DNA from: Puccinia triticina
Taxonomy: Eukaryota; Basidiomycota; Pucciniomycetes; Pucciniales; Pucciniaceae
Length of the DNA stretch: 64,000 bases
Direction: 5' to 3'
Assembly: GCF_026914185.1 (NCBI RefSeq)
Contig: NC_070567.1
Coordinates: 5,296,001 to 5,360,000, forward strand
Position numbers and translations under genes: made by a program. Numbering within the stretch: the stretch's first letter is position 1; the number at the start of each line of letters is the position of its first letter. Shown piece by piece: positions 24,480 to 35,890 of the stretch. The notes under the pieces were generated by a model. It made no database searches. It was given only the letters and a program-made list of their open reading frames with translations, and was not told where the DNA came from.

Positions 24480-27030
24480 TGTACATAAATCATGCATTAG
24501 GGTGGAGAAGTGACAGGCCCACTGTCACCCTGGTGGGGTATTTGACAAATTTTTAAATGACCAATAATATGGACACCCAAAGCATGTCTTCAAACTTCCC
24601 TGTTATCAATAATCAAAACTTAACTGGTGGAAAAAGGGCCCATAGTTGGTTTTTAAATTTCCATGGGCAAACTCAGCTCATTCTCCACCCCATTATCCAT
24701 ATATATGTTCATGGCAGAAGAAGTAATAAATAAACCCAGATTTAAAAATGTATGGCTGTCAAAGGATGAGCCACTCAACAATACACAGTGATGGATTAGA
24801 AGAGGACATGAAATGAAACAGTGTATTTCAACAATATTTCATCTTGGGCAAAACATATGCCTATCAAAATCAATCAGCATTGAATTTTCTCCCTTGGTTT
24901 AGACTGCATTATTCAAACCAGGTTGGATTTTTATTTTCAAAAAGAAAGTTTTCAGTAAAGCAGGACCCTGTTCTCTCTGGACTCAATTTTTTTGAAACAT
25001 TTATCCAAATTTGCACAAAAGCTGCAGATTTGGTTTGTTGAATCAGTCATGCCAAACTGGGAGATTTCCATTACAACTGAGCAGGAATATACATGAGAGG
25101 AAGAAAAATATGAAAAAGAGTCTTCCTGTTGAACATGAAACATCTCCACACATTGATACAATGGAAGTTTAATACTACAGCTCAAGTACAGATGTTCATT
25201 GCAATAATTAGAGAGAAGAAAGGAAAATTAAAGAAAGCTGTGTGTGTGGCCTGGGCCTCCAGAATCTGATCTTCAAGGGCCATGCCACTGGCGCTGAGGA
25301 TGGAGGTGTGTCTCTGGGGGGCAATGTGGGTTATGGTGAGGGACAAAGCAACCAACCCGCATGATGGCCCCCCAGCCCCCAAACACACTCAGGATGTTCC
25401 CCACAGATGTGTAGCCGCGCGCTCATGTCAAGGCAAAAACCAGCCAGTACATATTGGTCTTAGCGACCTTGATGAGCTTACGCACAAAAAAATGTGTGGG
25501 GGGTGTTCCAGTAGACGGCCCAAGGCACTGATGCCTAGCTCCTGGGCCTCCTTGAGCTCTTTGGGTGAGTGGCCCAGGATTGCCCAAGAGCTATAGCAAT
25601 GGTGACTGCTAGCGAACAGCCCTTTGGGAAGCAGGCCGGGCCTGGGAGTTTGAAGTCGAGGAAGTGGCGAAAAGCAATCAATGATGACCGGCCGGAGGGA
25701 GAAAATTCAGTGGAGGTTTAGAGACCATACGCGTTGGTGACTTAATGACTTGTTTGGGTTGCAGGGCCCCTGTGGCGGGCAACGTGGCCGGACCAACACC
25801 GAGGTCGGCTGGAACTCTAAAGCCCACTCCATCTACCTCAGCTGGTGGTTTTTGGGAAGCCTTGAACGCTTCGGCCACCGTTTTGAAGGCTGATTTCAAT
25901 AGTCTTGTGCCAAACAAATGAATCCACTCGGTACGGGTTTATAACTGCCAGCTATGATTGATCTTTTCAGATAATTCCTCCCCATTTACTTTTTTTCTCT
26001 CTTTGCGGGCGACTTGCCTGCGCTCTTGGGCCCGGTGGCAAACAGTCCGTTTCTCAAGAACAACCACAAGCCTCCGCCACCCTGTCTGAGGGAATGGTCA
26101 AGTATGTTGGGTTCACATTGATAGGGAGAGGTTTGGGGGGAAAGAGAAACCAACTGATATCCAACTGCAGACTTGGCAACGCCAACGGTGGTCAACACAA
26201 GGACTCATAGCGGCCATTAAACCCCCTGCATGCCACCCTTATATAGAATGATGACGCGGATCTTATATCGATGGGGTCAAGGGTGGGGCAAGTGTAGCCG
26301 ACGACGCCAGGGGAGCTGCATAGAACTGAATGGAGCCTGAGGCCAAGTCAGCCCGCCGAGCGCATGAACTCCGCTCGCGTCGTCCGCCGCCGCTTCCTCC
26401 CTGTTTGACACTTGGGAGAACGTTCTTTTGACTATGCCGTCCAGTGGAGGTTATGGCTGAAATTGAAGCCAAGCAGAGTGAGTCTCTTGTCGTCATGGAA
26501 GAAGGCCGCATATCAGAATATCAAACCTGGTGAGGACGGTAAAAGGAGGGATAATCTTGGTCCTGATAAGTATAAAAACACATACTTAATAGGTTTCAAG
26601 TTTCAAGGATTCAAGTCAGTAGAGCGCGAGGGAAATCGGAACCGTTGGCGGGGTCACTGACGATCTTGAGCAGCTGTGAGTAGTCCTGACTCATGCACTG
26701 TGGCGTAATTTCCGGGCAAAGGGATGATCTAGGCCAGTCAAAGTGTAGTCAAGAATGGTTGCGAGGCCCGCGGCGTAGGCTGTATGAAGTAGGCGAAGCC
26801 AAATGAATGCAGGAGTCAAGGGTATCCATTGGTCTCTCATCCGGATCCGAAGTGGCTGGCGCGGTTGGAATGGAATCAGATACCGTTACGAGGGCCACGG
26901 CGTGTCGTAGGCATAGGCAGGAGGAAATTTCTGGTGGCCTGGGGGTCTGAGAATTGAGTCGAGTGTTTGAGCAGAGAGCTTAAAAGGCAGGTAGTTGGGT
27001 GTTGAGCTGAATCCCCAGGCAATTGGAGAT
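24480..27030. other. Region without a supported gene
   Basis: About 2.5 kb with ORF fragments but no recognisable domain and no convincing spliced gene on either strand. Minus-strand fragments at 25182-25917 and 25986-26198 could be exons of a decayed gene, but frames break repeatedly and I cannot name a family. Confidence 0.35.
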
Positions 27031-27034
27031 GCTG

Positions 27035-27410
27035 CACTTCCAGCTATCCGTTGTCCTCAACCCCTCCGCTGTTGCGCGTGCGCAGTCTGAGGGGCAAAGA
27101 GTGGGCCCCCCACGGGTCTGCAGCCTTTGCTGCGGGCCAGGGGCCTTCATGTCCATCACTTTTGACCCGTGCGCTTGACGCGGGCTGGGTGTTGAGCCTG
27201 TGGGCACGGCTTTGCCGCTGTTGGAAGGCTAGCTTGAAAACTTGCTTGTGTCTTTTTTGTGATGGGGAAACCCAGCATTTTTTTTTTTGAGATTTTGTTA
27301 ATGGGGAAACCCATGATTTTTTTCTTCTTCATTTTGTGTAATTGTAAGGACCTTGATCTTGATTTTTTTGATTTTGTCAAAACTGTGTCTTTAATAAACT
27401 TGGATTATCT
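27035..27410 (+). repeat. Dispersed repeat, copy 2
   Basis: The second copy of the repeat seen at 24045-24465, with the same order of blocks and the same 3' end 'gtgtctttaataaacttgga'. The two copies differ by substitutions and small indels. Confidence 0.6.
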
Positions 27411-27679
27411 TGTGAAATTCACATGTGTTGGTTGTGTTGAGCTTGCTTCAGAAAGAACATCATGGATGCACCATATATATCTAAAAAAAACTTGAGAACC
27501 ATACCAATTAATGAATAGAGTTGCTATGCAGGGACATTAAAGTGCACTGGGAAATTTTGCAACTAGATTTGATCTTAAGCTGTCAAATAAAACTGTTCAA
27601 TTTCAACCTCCAGTTTAATAATCTGCTATTGTTTCAAAAATGGAATTTATGCTCCATTTGTTAGCATTATATATTTACA

Positions 27680-27860
27680 GACTTACTTCGGGCACTGCGG
27701 AAAACTCTTTGCGCACTGTGGGGGTTGTTGTCTCAACGTCCAGCCCCCAGTGCGCGCTTCTGTCATGGCTCTTCGCGCACTGCATTTTCCCCCAAAGAAT
27801 TGGCTTGCATTTCTTGAGATATTTTTTTGATGAATCAATAGAATGGCTTTTGATTATCCC
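27680..27860. repeat. Diverged relative of the foldback element
   Basis: Contains 'acttacttcgggcactgcgg', 'ctttgcgcactgtgg', 'cttcgcgcactgc' and 'gatgaatcaatagaatggc'. These parallel the tip repeats and the CAATCAATAGACAGG block of the foldback element at 10922-11665. It is short and degraded. Confidence 0.6.
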
Positions 27861-28244
27861 CCAAAAAAATAATCAAGTCATTTAGGGGTCTCCTTGAGCC
27901 TAGAGAAAATTGACATGAAAAAATCATATTTTAACGCAATAAGCAGTTAAAAAGCCACTGCCTGCGACCCAGTAGCCACAAAAACTTCACAGTACAATAG
28001 TGCATGTGCAATTTCACAGCCTGATAATTTTCAGAATTTTCACCAGCTTTCCTGTAGCTCAAATAGGTATTGCGTTTATTATTTTGCATATATGTATAGC
28101 TTTTTTGTTAAACACACCAAAGGCACAAAATATTGAGAGCACAGAGAAATATGCTTCAAATTAATTCCCTGAAATTCCTAGCAAGGTTGGGCTGTGACAA
28201 TCAAGTGACGGTCAAAATGACCCCAACCGCCTGCTATGTAACCC

Positions 28245-28458
28245 AATCCAGTCATCCAGGGGAGTACATTCCTCTCAATGACCGGAACAATCCAGTCATT
28301 GAGGGGAGTACACTCCTCTCAAAGACCGGAACAATCCAGTCATTGAGGGGAGTACACTCCTCTCAATGACTGTACTCCCCTCGATGACCAGAACAATCCA
28401 GTCATCAATGGGAGTACACCCCTCTCAAAGACCGGAACAATCCAGTCATCGAGGGGAG
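28245..28458. repeat. 44-bp hairpin minisatellite, copy 1
   Basis: Tandem imperfect copies of a 44-bp unit of the form 'ggaacaatccagtcattgag' + 'gggagtacactcctctcaaa' + 'gacc'. The core 'cattgaggggagtac' / 'actcctctcaatg' is itself palindromic. Partial copies occur at 31735-31775 and a second array lies at 35728-35890. Confidence 0.85.
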
Positions 28459-28600
28459 TACAGCTATTGTGTAAACGGTTGCGGTTTTGCACCTTTTCAA
28501 TTTTTTTTTTTGCCCCCAATCTCATTTTCCCCCCCGGCGCACAGACGCAGGAATCCCCCGCTCAGCCACTTTGGTCGTTGCTGCTGCCACGTCACATCCT

Positions 28601-30372
28601 CATCCAATCTGATCACAACAGTTTGCTACCGACGGCGCGATGGAACCAGAAGGTTTTTATTTCTTCATCTTGTCCTTTCCTTCATTTACCTGGTGCTAAT
28701 ATGTGTAAGATTTAATTTTTGTTTCAGATTTCTCCAGTCAACTTGATTGCTTGCAAACACTAGACGAAGTCAGTGAATATTTGGATCAGGATCAATCCAG
28801 TGCATTGACAGGCACTGCCACACCAAGCTTGCAAAACAATTCCAATAGAAACGGTGGCAATGAACAGACTGGAGAAGAAGATGATGCTGACAAGTTCAAG
28901 GTTAACTTGGAGTACAAACTTTATGTTTGTAAACCCAAGCCCACCACCTGCAATACCCGTAATGCAAACAGACGCAAGGCAAATGCCGTTGGACCCAAGG
29001 ATAAGTATTAAAAACTTGATTCAAAACCGCGTCAGCTTTTCTTTCATTGGAAGGCTTCAGAAACCAGTCTCTTCGCTTTCAAACGGTCGGCACTTGCTGT
29101 GCTTCGTGCCAAGGAACCGAGCGTCGTTGCTCGACACGCACAAGAACAAGAGCAAGAAGGCGAACTCTCCTGGTACGCGATAATTCAAAATGGCGAACAA
29201 TTCCTTGAAATAAACAAGACCGACTTGGATAACTCGGAAATCTTTGCCGAGTTTCTTGAGATGGCTGATTGTAAGGGGGGACTAAAATCTACATTGTCCA
29301 GAATGATCCTAAACTCGTCGCGGAGGTGGGTAATTTCCTTGTTCACTGAGATTGAACCTCTAATTTGGCTGATTATTTCGACACACATCAGAGGAACGAA
29401 GCATTGAGACACTTAGCCAAGAGAAACAGAGAAGGAAATGAGGCATCAACCGAACCACAGCCCACCGCTGGCGCTAAGAAGAACTCTGATATCTTGAATA
29501 ACATCTGGATAATCCGGGCAACTCATATGCCCTGTGAGCGACTGACCTGCTCAATGGAACTTCCTGTGATGATTGACCCCAAGGATCCGGCTCGATTTAT
29601 TGCACTCAGCCCTGATAGAATTGCCCTTTGGGCAAGAGCTATGGTGAGTTTTGAGCAGTTGAAAAGAAATGTGAATGTTTTTTAATCTTGTGTCCTCTCT
29701 TCAGGCCCAGAATCCAGAGATCACCAAGCACAAACCACCATCATCTCTGGCATTCAAATTTCAAACCAAAGCCGAGTTCAATGGTTCTTCCAGCCGCGAG
29801 TCAGAGAATAGGGAATGCGAATCTAGTCCCGTCAATCAACATCAATCTAGTCCGATCAATCGGACTCGGGAAGCAAATTCGGATTCACCTGCATCATGCA
29901 GAGCCCGCAGGAACGCTAGAACCCCTCCGAACATCTCGCCAATGGCAGCCGCTTATGCGGGAATGGGTGGACATATTGCACCACCCATGGCTTGGCAAAA
30001 CTCACCCTGGGCATGGCCGGCTGCCTTGCCGATCCCGTTTAATGCATACCCTGGAATGCCAAACTTCGGCATGAACAGCTTGGTTCCCCCGGTTCCTCAA
30101 CCTGACTTTGCTCAAGAGAACCCTGCGCCTGTTTCCTCACCGCCCCCCTCAGATGTAACTGTTGACATCACCGACTACTTGACGTTCTGTCACGTTGATG
30201 TGAACTGCAAACAGGTCCAAAATGCTCTACTCGAATATGGAATCACACACTACGCCTAGTTTGAAAACTTCCAGGCACAAGAGTTTGAAGACATTGGCGT
30301 CAAAAGGAGTCATGCTCGTTTGCTTGTCAACAACATTAAAAAATACGAACATAGTCTCAAAAAGCGCTGTTG
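28601..30372 (+). pseudogene. Broken SAM-domain protein gene
   Basis: A plus-strand gene with at least one clear intron: 'gctatg|gtgagt' near 29643 to 'ctcttcag|gcccag' near 29705 joins WARAM to AQNPEITKH. The C-terminal part (30140-30372) reads as a SAM-like helical domain with VDITDYLTFC, FENFQAQEFEDIGV and LVNNIKKYEHSL. The middle is Pro/Ala/Met-rich. It is disrupted by an in-frame TAA (29009-29011), a TAG inside the SAM domain (30257-30259) and an apparent frameshift at the G run near 29275, after which KIYIVQNDPKLVAE is readable. I recall similar SAM-domain proteins from rust fungi but could not search. The function is unknown; here it is probably dead transposon-borne sequence. Confidence 0.65.
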
Positions 30373-30602
30373 ATTGTGTCTCATGAAATAGTCTGCTATC
30401 ATTCATATCGATCTCAATAAACACAAGAGATCTAAAACAAAATCCTGTTTTTTTTTTCAGTCTGTGTCTGACCAATTGGTCTCTACTTGGTCTCTACTCT
30501 AGCTTCTCAAATAAATAGTCTAGCTTCTCAAATAAATAGTCACATTTTTTTTTTCTTACTTTATCGATCTCAATAAACACGAGAGATCTAAAACAAAGTC
30601 TG

Positions 30603-31325
30603 GTGAGATCAAGCTGTGTGATCGGAAGGATGGACTCAAGCTTCTGGTTGACAAGATTGCAGCCGAACTGACCCATCTGGGCAACATGCGAGAGAAGGTG
30701 CTTCTGGAAACCAAGTCCTTAGAATCGGTTTACAAGACCATTGGCGACCACAACAACTATCTTTGCTCGCAACTTGAACAGTATAAGGCTTATCTCCAGA
30801 ACGTCCGGATCACGAGCACGGCCAACCAGAAGAGAAAAACCGTTGGCGGCGGCGTCGGCGTCGTCAGCGTTGACGGCAAGGAGAAGAAAATCCCAAAGGC
30901 TCAGGCCCTGGGGCCCTACAAATTCAGCCATGCCCAGTTCGAGAAGGAAGGTGTGATCGTCAACACTAACGTCCCTGAAAACCGGTCCGTCTCTTCCTCC
31001 TTGTCCCTCTCTCTCTGCGTGTGTGGTTTCAAAAAGCTGGTTGAGTTAGCTTTGTTTTGGGGTGTAGACGGGCCAATATCTTCTTCCAGATCGTCTCGCC
31101 CTCGCCTGGCACATTCATCATTGCATTGCACTATAAAGGCCGAGAGAAGGCGATCTTGGAGATGGACCTGAAGATCAACGACCTCTTCCGTCACTCTCTC
31201 TCCCTTGCCCCTCTCTTTATATACTCAGGTCTGAGATTGTCTCTGTTCTTTTTGGTAGTTGGAAAAACAGAAAGATAATGTGCCGACTCTTGATTTGGAG
31301 TACGTCCAATTATTGGTGCCTAAGA
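30603..31325 (+). pseudogene. Captured RasGAP/IQGAP C-terminal fragment
   Basis: The fragment matches the RasGAP C-terminal domain of IQGAP-type proteins, which regulate small GTPases and the actin ring. The readable order is LLVDKIAAELTHLGNMREKV, a helical stretch with DHNNYLCSQLEQYKAYLQ, a Lys/Gly linker, GPYKFSHAQFEKEGVIV, then after a GT-AG intron (about 30983-31069) ANIFFQIVSPSPGTFIIALHY, and after a second one EKQKDNVPTLDLEYVQLLV. It has no start, no GAP or calponin domain, and ends abruptly near 31325. The retained introns mean it was copied as DNA. The left junction coincides with the second copy of a 38-bp direct repeat (30407-30445 and 30563-30600). Confidence 0.72.
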
Positions 31326-31739
31326 CTGACCCGCCGCCAGCCAAATGCTCATTTGCGAATCGATCCAGTCTATCTAAGATTGGTGAATAGCACACTTCCC
31401 GCTCAGCCGAACCCTGAAGTAATAAAGATAACCAGTGTGTAACTTGTCCTAGCTGGCGGACAACAATTCCAAAACCTTCACCAAAAGATACACTCACCAG
31501 AGTTAAAACTCTCAATTTGACGACCTTGACTTGGACGGACGAGAGATTTGACGGGGTTAAGGGTTGGTGAGCTGATTGTAAGGCAGCACCCACAGCGGCA
31601 GGCTCAGGGGATTCCTGCGTCTGTGCGCCGGGGGGGGGGGGGGGGGAAATGAGATCGGGGGCAAAAAAAAAGGTTGCACGCAAAAAAAAAAATTGAAAAG
31701 GTGCAAAACCGCAATCGTTTACACAATAGCTGTACATTC

Positions 31740-32055
31740 CTCTTGATGACCGGAACAATCCAGTAATTGAGGTGTGAAGCCCCCGCGCTCCGCAGGGTTT
31801 CACATGAAGTGTCACAAGGACAAACCTTGCTCAAGTATATCATTTTACCCTTCTTCCACCTCCCTAGCCGGTAGAGATCCCTGCCCCCATATCTCTCCCA
31901 GCTAGGTAAGCCTTTTCCTTCTCCCAGTTACTTCCTCCTCCTCTCCTACTGTTCATGTACTTACTGAGAGATCCCTGCCCCCATATCTCTCCCGGCTAGA
32001 TTGTTCCTCCCTTTGCAATATACAGCCTGTGAACTAGAATCTTGACTCAAGGTTC
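31740..32055. other. Sequence between two mobile elements
   Basis: Begins 'tgtgaagcccccgcgc' after the hairpin repeat and contains a direct repeat 'agagatccctgcccccatatctctccc' (about 31875 and 31967). It may be part of an older LTR into which the next element jumped. No gene is supported. Confidence 0.4.
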
Positions 32056-32060
32056 CCCCC

Positions 32061-32314
32061 TGTAAGGGCTTCACCCTTACTGAAGCTAGGATGCATATGC
32101 ATATGCAATTACATTGTAGGACTCTCTATAAAGCTTGTAGTACTCAACCTCTCTTCTTTTCTTCTCAAGCGGGTCTTCAACCTAGGTTTTCCTTCTTCTT
32201 GTTTCTCCTTGACAACTCACGATACATAGTGAAATACCATTCTTTTGATAGACTCTTGGCCTTTGGCCCCTTGTTTCTCCAACCCTTCTAGTGAGGGTTC
32301 ACTGAACCCTTACA
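32061..32314 (+). repeat. 5' LTR (254 bp)
   Basis: Begins TGTAAGGGCTTCACCC and ends GAACCCTTACA. It is nearly identical to 35420-35673 and in the same direction. CCCCC lies immediately before it and also after the 3' LTR, a 5-bp target duplication. Confidence 0.92.
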
Positions 32315-32978
32315 CTATTTTTTTCTATCAAAGACCTCTTTTCACTCAACCTTACTCCCTCTGAACCTCGATCACCTCGTCTCTCGGAGCATTTTGGCTC
32401 ATCGACCCAACATATTCTTCCTCGTTTGCTTCACACGGAAGCTTGATGTCCGAACTCTTCTTTTCTTCGAACGCTTCAGACGGAAGCGCCTGGACGCTTC
32501 AATCGGAACCGCCCAGGATCGACAGACTAGAGTCTCATCCTCCACCTATCCCGCTCGGCCAACCACGCAATCCCCGCGAACTCGCCCGCCTCCTCGCTCA
32601 CGCCCTCCGCATCCCCTCCCTCGCGCTCATCGCCTTCATCTCGCCACCCCTCGCTCATAGGATATTCGATCCTCTATGCTTTCCTGGACAACTCGGCCCG
32701 GCTCAACGCTCTCATCATCTTCTCTGGCCGCCTTCGTTGGCTGATCATTGGACGCTCGCCCCGACCTGCTCCTCGCTGTACCATGACTGAGACAATCAGC
32801 GATCATCCGGCTTTCACCCAGCCATCCGCCTACGCCAGCCCTCGCTGGCTCACTTGCCACGCGCCCCCCCCTGATGACTGCTCGACCTCGCCTGCTCCTC
32901 ATCTCCGCCATCGACACCCTCCTCTGACTCCATCTCGCCCACGCACTCACACCCTACACACCCGCCTCGATCTCCTTT

Positions 32979-34198
32979 CACTTCAAGGATAATTAAATTT
33001 CCCAAAAAAAATACTCAAAGTTTGAGGTTAGGAAAATCATTGAAAAAAAATCACTCCGTACTGAAAAAAAAATGCAAACTGAGCGTGCTCAGCCAAAAAG
33101 ATAAAAATGTGTCAGACTGAGTAAAAAACAATGGGGCACATTTTTGGGGTGATTTATTGGACGGGCCTGCACAAGGCCCGCATGGGCCCCTAAAAGGCCC
33201 GTTGGGCCCATTGAAAAAGTAGTATTTGTTTGGAATTCCAATGCTCTGCTAAAATGTGAAATGGGCCAAACTGAATAAAAAACATGGGGGTACATTTTTG
33301 GGGAGATTTTTTGGACGGGCCTGAATGAGGCCCACATGGCCCCCACAAAGCCCACTGGGCCCATTGAAAGAGTAGCCTTGGTCAAGAATGCCTATGCTCA
33401 GCTAAGAAGCAAAAATGTGTCAACCTGAGTAAAAAACATGGGGCCACACTTTTGGGGAGGGCTTATTGACAGACCTGCATCAGGCCCGTCAGGGCCCACC
33501 CAAAGCTGGTTCGGCCAACCCAGAAGTATTCTTGGTCAAGAATGCCCATATATGATGTTTCAGAACAGCACCAATTGACCACTAATCAACAGAAGATATT
33601 GAAGGGCTTCTGACATCTGTATTACATTTGTGCACTCACAGAATGTATGTCCAGGCCCTTTCCTTTTCCTTGGAACCCTGTTGGCCCATACGGGCCTGCT
33701 GTAGGCCCGTCCAAAAAGCCTCCCCAACAATGTGCCCCTGGGGGTTTTACTCAGTCTGACACATTTTATTTCTTAGCTGAGCATATGCTTTCTTAACCAA
33801 GGCTACTCTTTCAATGGGCCCAGTGGGCTTTGTGGGGGCCATGTGGGCCTCATTCAGGCCCGTCCAAAAAATCTCACCAAAAATGTACCCCCATGTTTGT
33901 TATTCAGTTTGACCCATTTCACATTTTAGCAGAGCATCAGAATTCCAAACAAATACTACTTTTTCAATGGGCCCAACGGGCCTGTTAGGGGCCCATGCGG
34001 GCCTTGTGCAGGCCCCTCCAAAAAATCACCCCAAAAATGTGCCCCATTGTTTTTTACTCAGTCTGACAAATTTTTATTTTTTTGGCTGAGCACGCTCAGT
34101 TTGCATTTTTTTTCAGCACCGAGTGATTTTTTTTCAATGATTTTCCCAACCTCAAACTTTGAGTATTTTTTTTGGGAAATTTAATTATCCTTGAAGTG
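32979..34198. mobile_element. CACTA-like palindromic element, copy 1
   Basis: The ends are perfect inverted repeats beginning CACTTCAAGGATAATTAAAT, flanked by TTT on both sides as a 3-bp target duplication. Almost the whole 1220 bp is palindromic: each arm contains repeated 'gggcctgcacaaggcccgcatgggcc'-type blocks, around an asymmetric centre of about 100 bp near 33590. CACT ends and a 3-bp duplication fit the CACTA/EnSpm superfamily. It has no coding capacity and is inserted in the LTR element. Confidence 0.85.
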
Positions 34199-35419
34199 TT
34201 TAGGCTGCCCTCGCCGTCCCCTCGACCCTGCTCATCTTCGCCGCCCGCTTCCCCTCCCCCCAGCGCAGACCCCTTCCCGTCTTTGCTCGCCGGCCGATGC
34301 ACCCCTCGTAATTAGGACACGGCCAGACTCCTTCTCACTGCCCTAGCACGACTGCCTGCCCTGATCATCTTCGCCCTCTCTCTCTCCCCATCGCCTCGCC
34401 AGCCCCACCGACCCCTTGATCACCTCAGCAAAATCGTCGTCCTGATCGCAGCTTACGACAACTTCCTCAGCCCTCGATCTCCTCTCTCTTAGCCCTCAAT
34501 CTCGCCCTCACATGCCACCATCTCCTTAGCCAGGAGTGTCTCCGACAGGCACACCAGCTCACACCATCCTCCACATCCGGTCACCACCCTCGTCGTCCCC
34601 ACAAGGTTCTGCGCCTTCCGTGCTGCCCTTGCTTCCTCTTTCGACCCCATCGCCTCCGGCTAATTATTGTTGCCTCAGCCTCATCGTCTTTGCCTCTAGC
34701 CCCTCGCCTCTCTCAAGCTCATCATAGACCTCATTCTTGCTCGCCGCTTCCCTTGCACACCTTTGCGCCACCAGACTCCAGAAAAATTTCCCCGTCTATT
34801 GGCCTTTCCGCTGCTCTATCATCCCTCAACAGCTCAACCGCGACGCTATGGATGCCACATCCTCATCATTATCTCTGACCCCGACCCCATTGTTCTCAGC
34901 TCTCTCTTTGAATGTGTCTTTTGACACTCGGTCCATTTGGGACACTCGGTCTGGTCCACTCGGGACACTCGGTCCACTCGGGACACTTGGTCCATTGGGG
35001 ACACTCGGTCTGCTCAGGACACTCAGTCATTTCAGCTTGTCATTGCCTCCAGCCCTTGTCATCGCCCCCTGCTCCCTCACCTACACTACTACCCAGCCAC
35101 CCTCATGAAAAAGAAACTCTCAAAAGCTTTGTTATCAACATCCTCCACCCACCACCTTGCAAGCAAATCTCAACATGGATATCCCTTCGACTCAACAAAC
35201 AATTCTCGGTTCCTTGGTATTGACCCTTGAACAAATCCTTTGCAAACGCATGATCCTTCAGGTTGAGAGCACGGTGGAATCGGGGTGGAATCGAAGAAAT
35301 CAGATTCCTCTCAAGACAATTTTTTTTTTTGGATTAAACTGATGTAATAGTGGTGCAAAGATTTAGCAGGGTTTCCTTTTTTCTTTCATTTTCTCTTTTT
35401 ATTTTACAGGAGGGGAGAC

Positions 35420-35673
35420 TGTAAGGGCTTCACCCTTACTGAAGCTAGGATGCATATGCATATGCAATTACATTGTAGGACTCTCTATAAAGCTTGTAGT
35501 ACTCGACCTCTCTTCTCTTCTTCTCAAGCTGGTCTTCAACCTAGGTTTTCCTTCTTCTTGTTTCTCCTTGACAACTCACGATACATGGTGAAATACCATT
35601 CTTTTGATAGACTCTTGGCCTTTGGCCCCTCGTCTCTCCGACCCTTCTAGTGAGGGTTCACCAAACCCTTACA
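35420..35673 (+). repeat. 3' LTR (254 bp)
   Basis: A direct repeat of 32061-32314 with only scattered differences. It follows a purine-rich tract and is followed by CCCCC, the second copy of the target duplication. Confidence 0.92.
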
Positions 35674-35727
35674 CCCCCTCTGTGCCCCCACTTGACGGAC
35701 AGTGAAGGACTCCCCAACTGGAGTCCT

Positions 35728-35890
35728 TATTCAAGGGGAGTACACTCCTCTCGAAGAACGGAACAACCCAGTCATCGAGAGGAGTACACTCCTCTCAATG
35801 ACTGGAACAATCCAGTCATTGAGGGGAGTACACTCTTCTCAAAGACCGGAAAAATCCAGTCATTGAGGGGAGTACACTCCTCTCGATGAC
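35728..35890. repeat. 44-bp hairpin minisatellite, copy 2
   Basis: The same 44-bp palindromic unit as at 28245-28458, in about three and a half copies. It lies just beyond the end of the LTR retrotransposon. Confidence 0.85.

Larger units (their letters stand above)
28459..31734 (+). mobile_element. TIR element with broken SAM gene and captured gene piece
   Basis: Both ends share a long inverted repeat. The left end reads TACAGCTATTGTGTAAACGG, then the 'ttgcggttttgcacctttt' block and 'ggcgcacagacgcaggaatc'; the right end carries the same blocks in reverse from 31734 to about 31605. The 44-bp hairpin minisatellite sits immediately outside both ends. The interior has a degraded SAM-domain gene and a fragment of a RasGAP/IQGAP C-terminus. 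No transposase is visible, so it would be non-autonomous. The superfamily is not assigned and the target duplication is hidden by the flanking repeats. Confidence 0.7.
32061..35673 (+). mobile_element. Non-autonomous LTR retrotransposon
   Basis: Two 254-bp direct LTRs with TG...CA ends, a 5-bp CCCCC target duplication (32056-32060 and 35674-35678) and a purine-rich tract 'aggaggggaga' just before the 3' LTR define a 3.6-kb element. The interior has no gag or pol motifs. It is C-rich, Ser/Pro-coding-like sequence with a small 'gggacactcggtcca' repeat near 34935-35025, and holds a nested palindromic element. LTR near-identity suggests recent insertion. It must rely on proteins from another element. 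Confidence 0.88.

Noticed and set aside
25182..26198. Possible membrane transporter gene on the minus strand
   Set aside because: Fragments have some hydrophobic runs, but frames break repeatedly and no family motif could be confirmed.
28245..28458. Possible CRISPR-like array (44-bp repeats)
   Set aside because: There are no unique spacers, the repeats are contiguous and palindromic, and the genome is eukaryotic.
31629..31646. Long G homopolymer
   Set aside because: Probably an expanded or mis-sequenced homopolymer in the inverted repeat; the other arm has a short C run at the same place.
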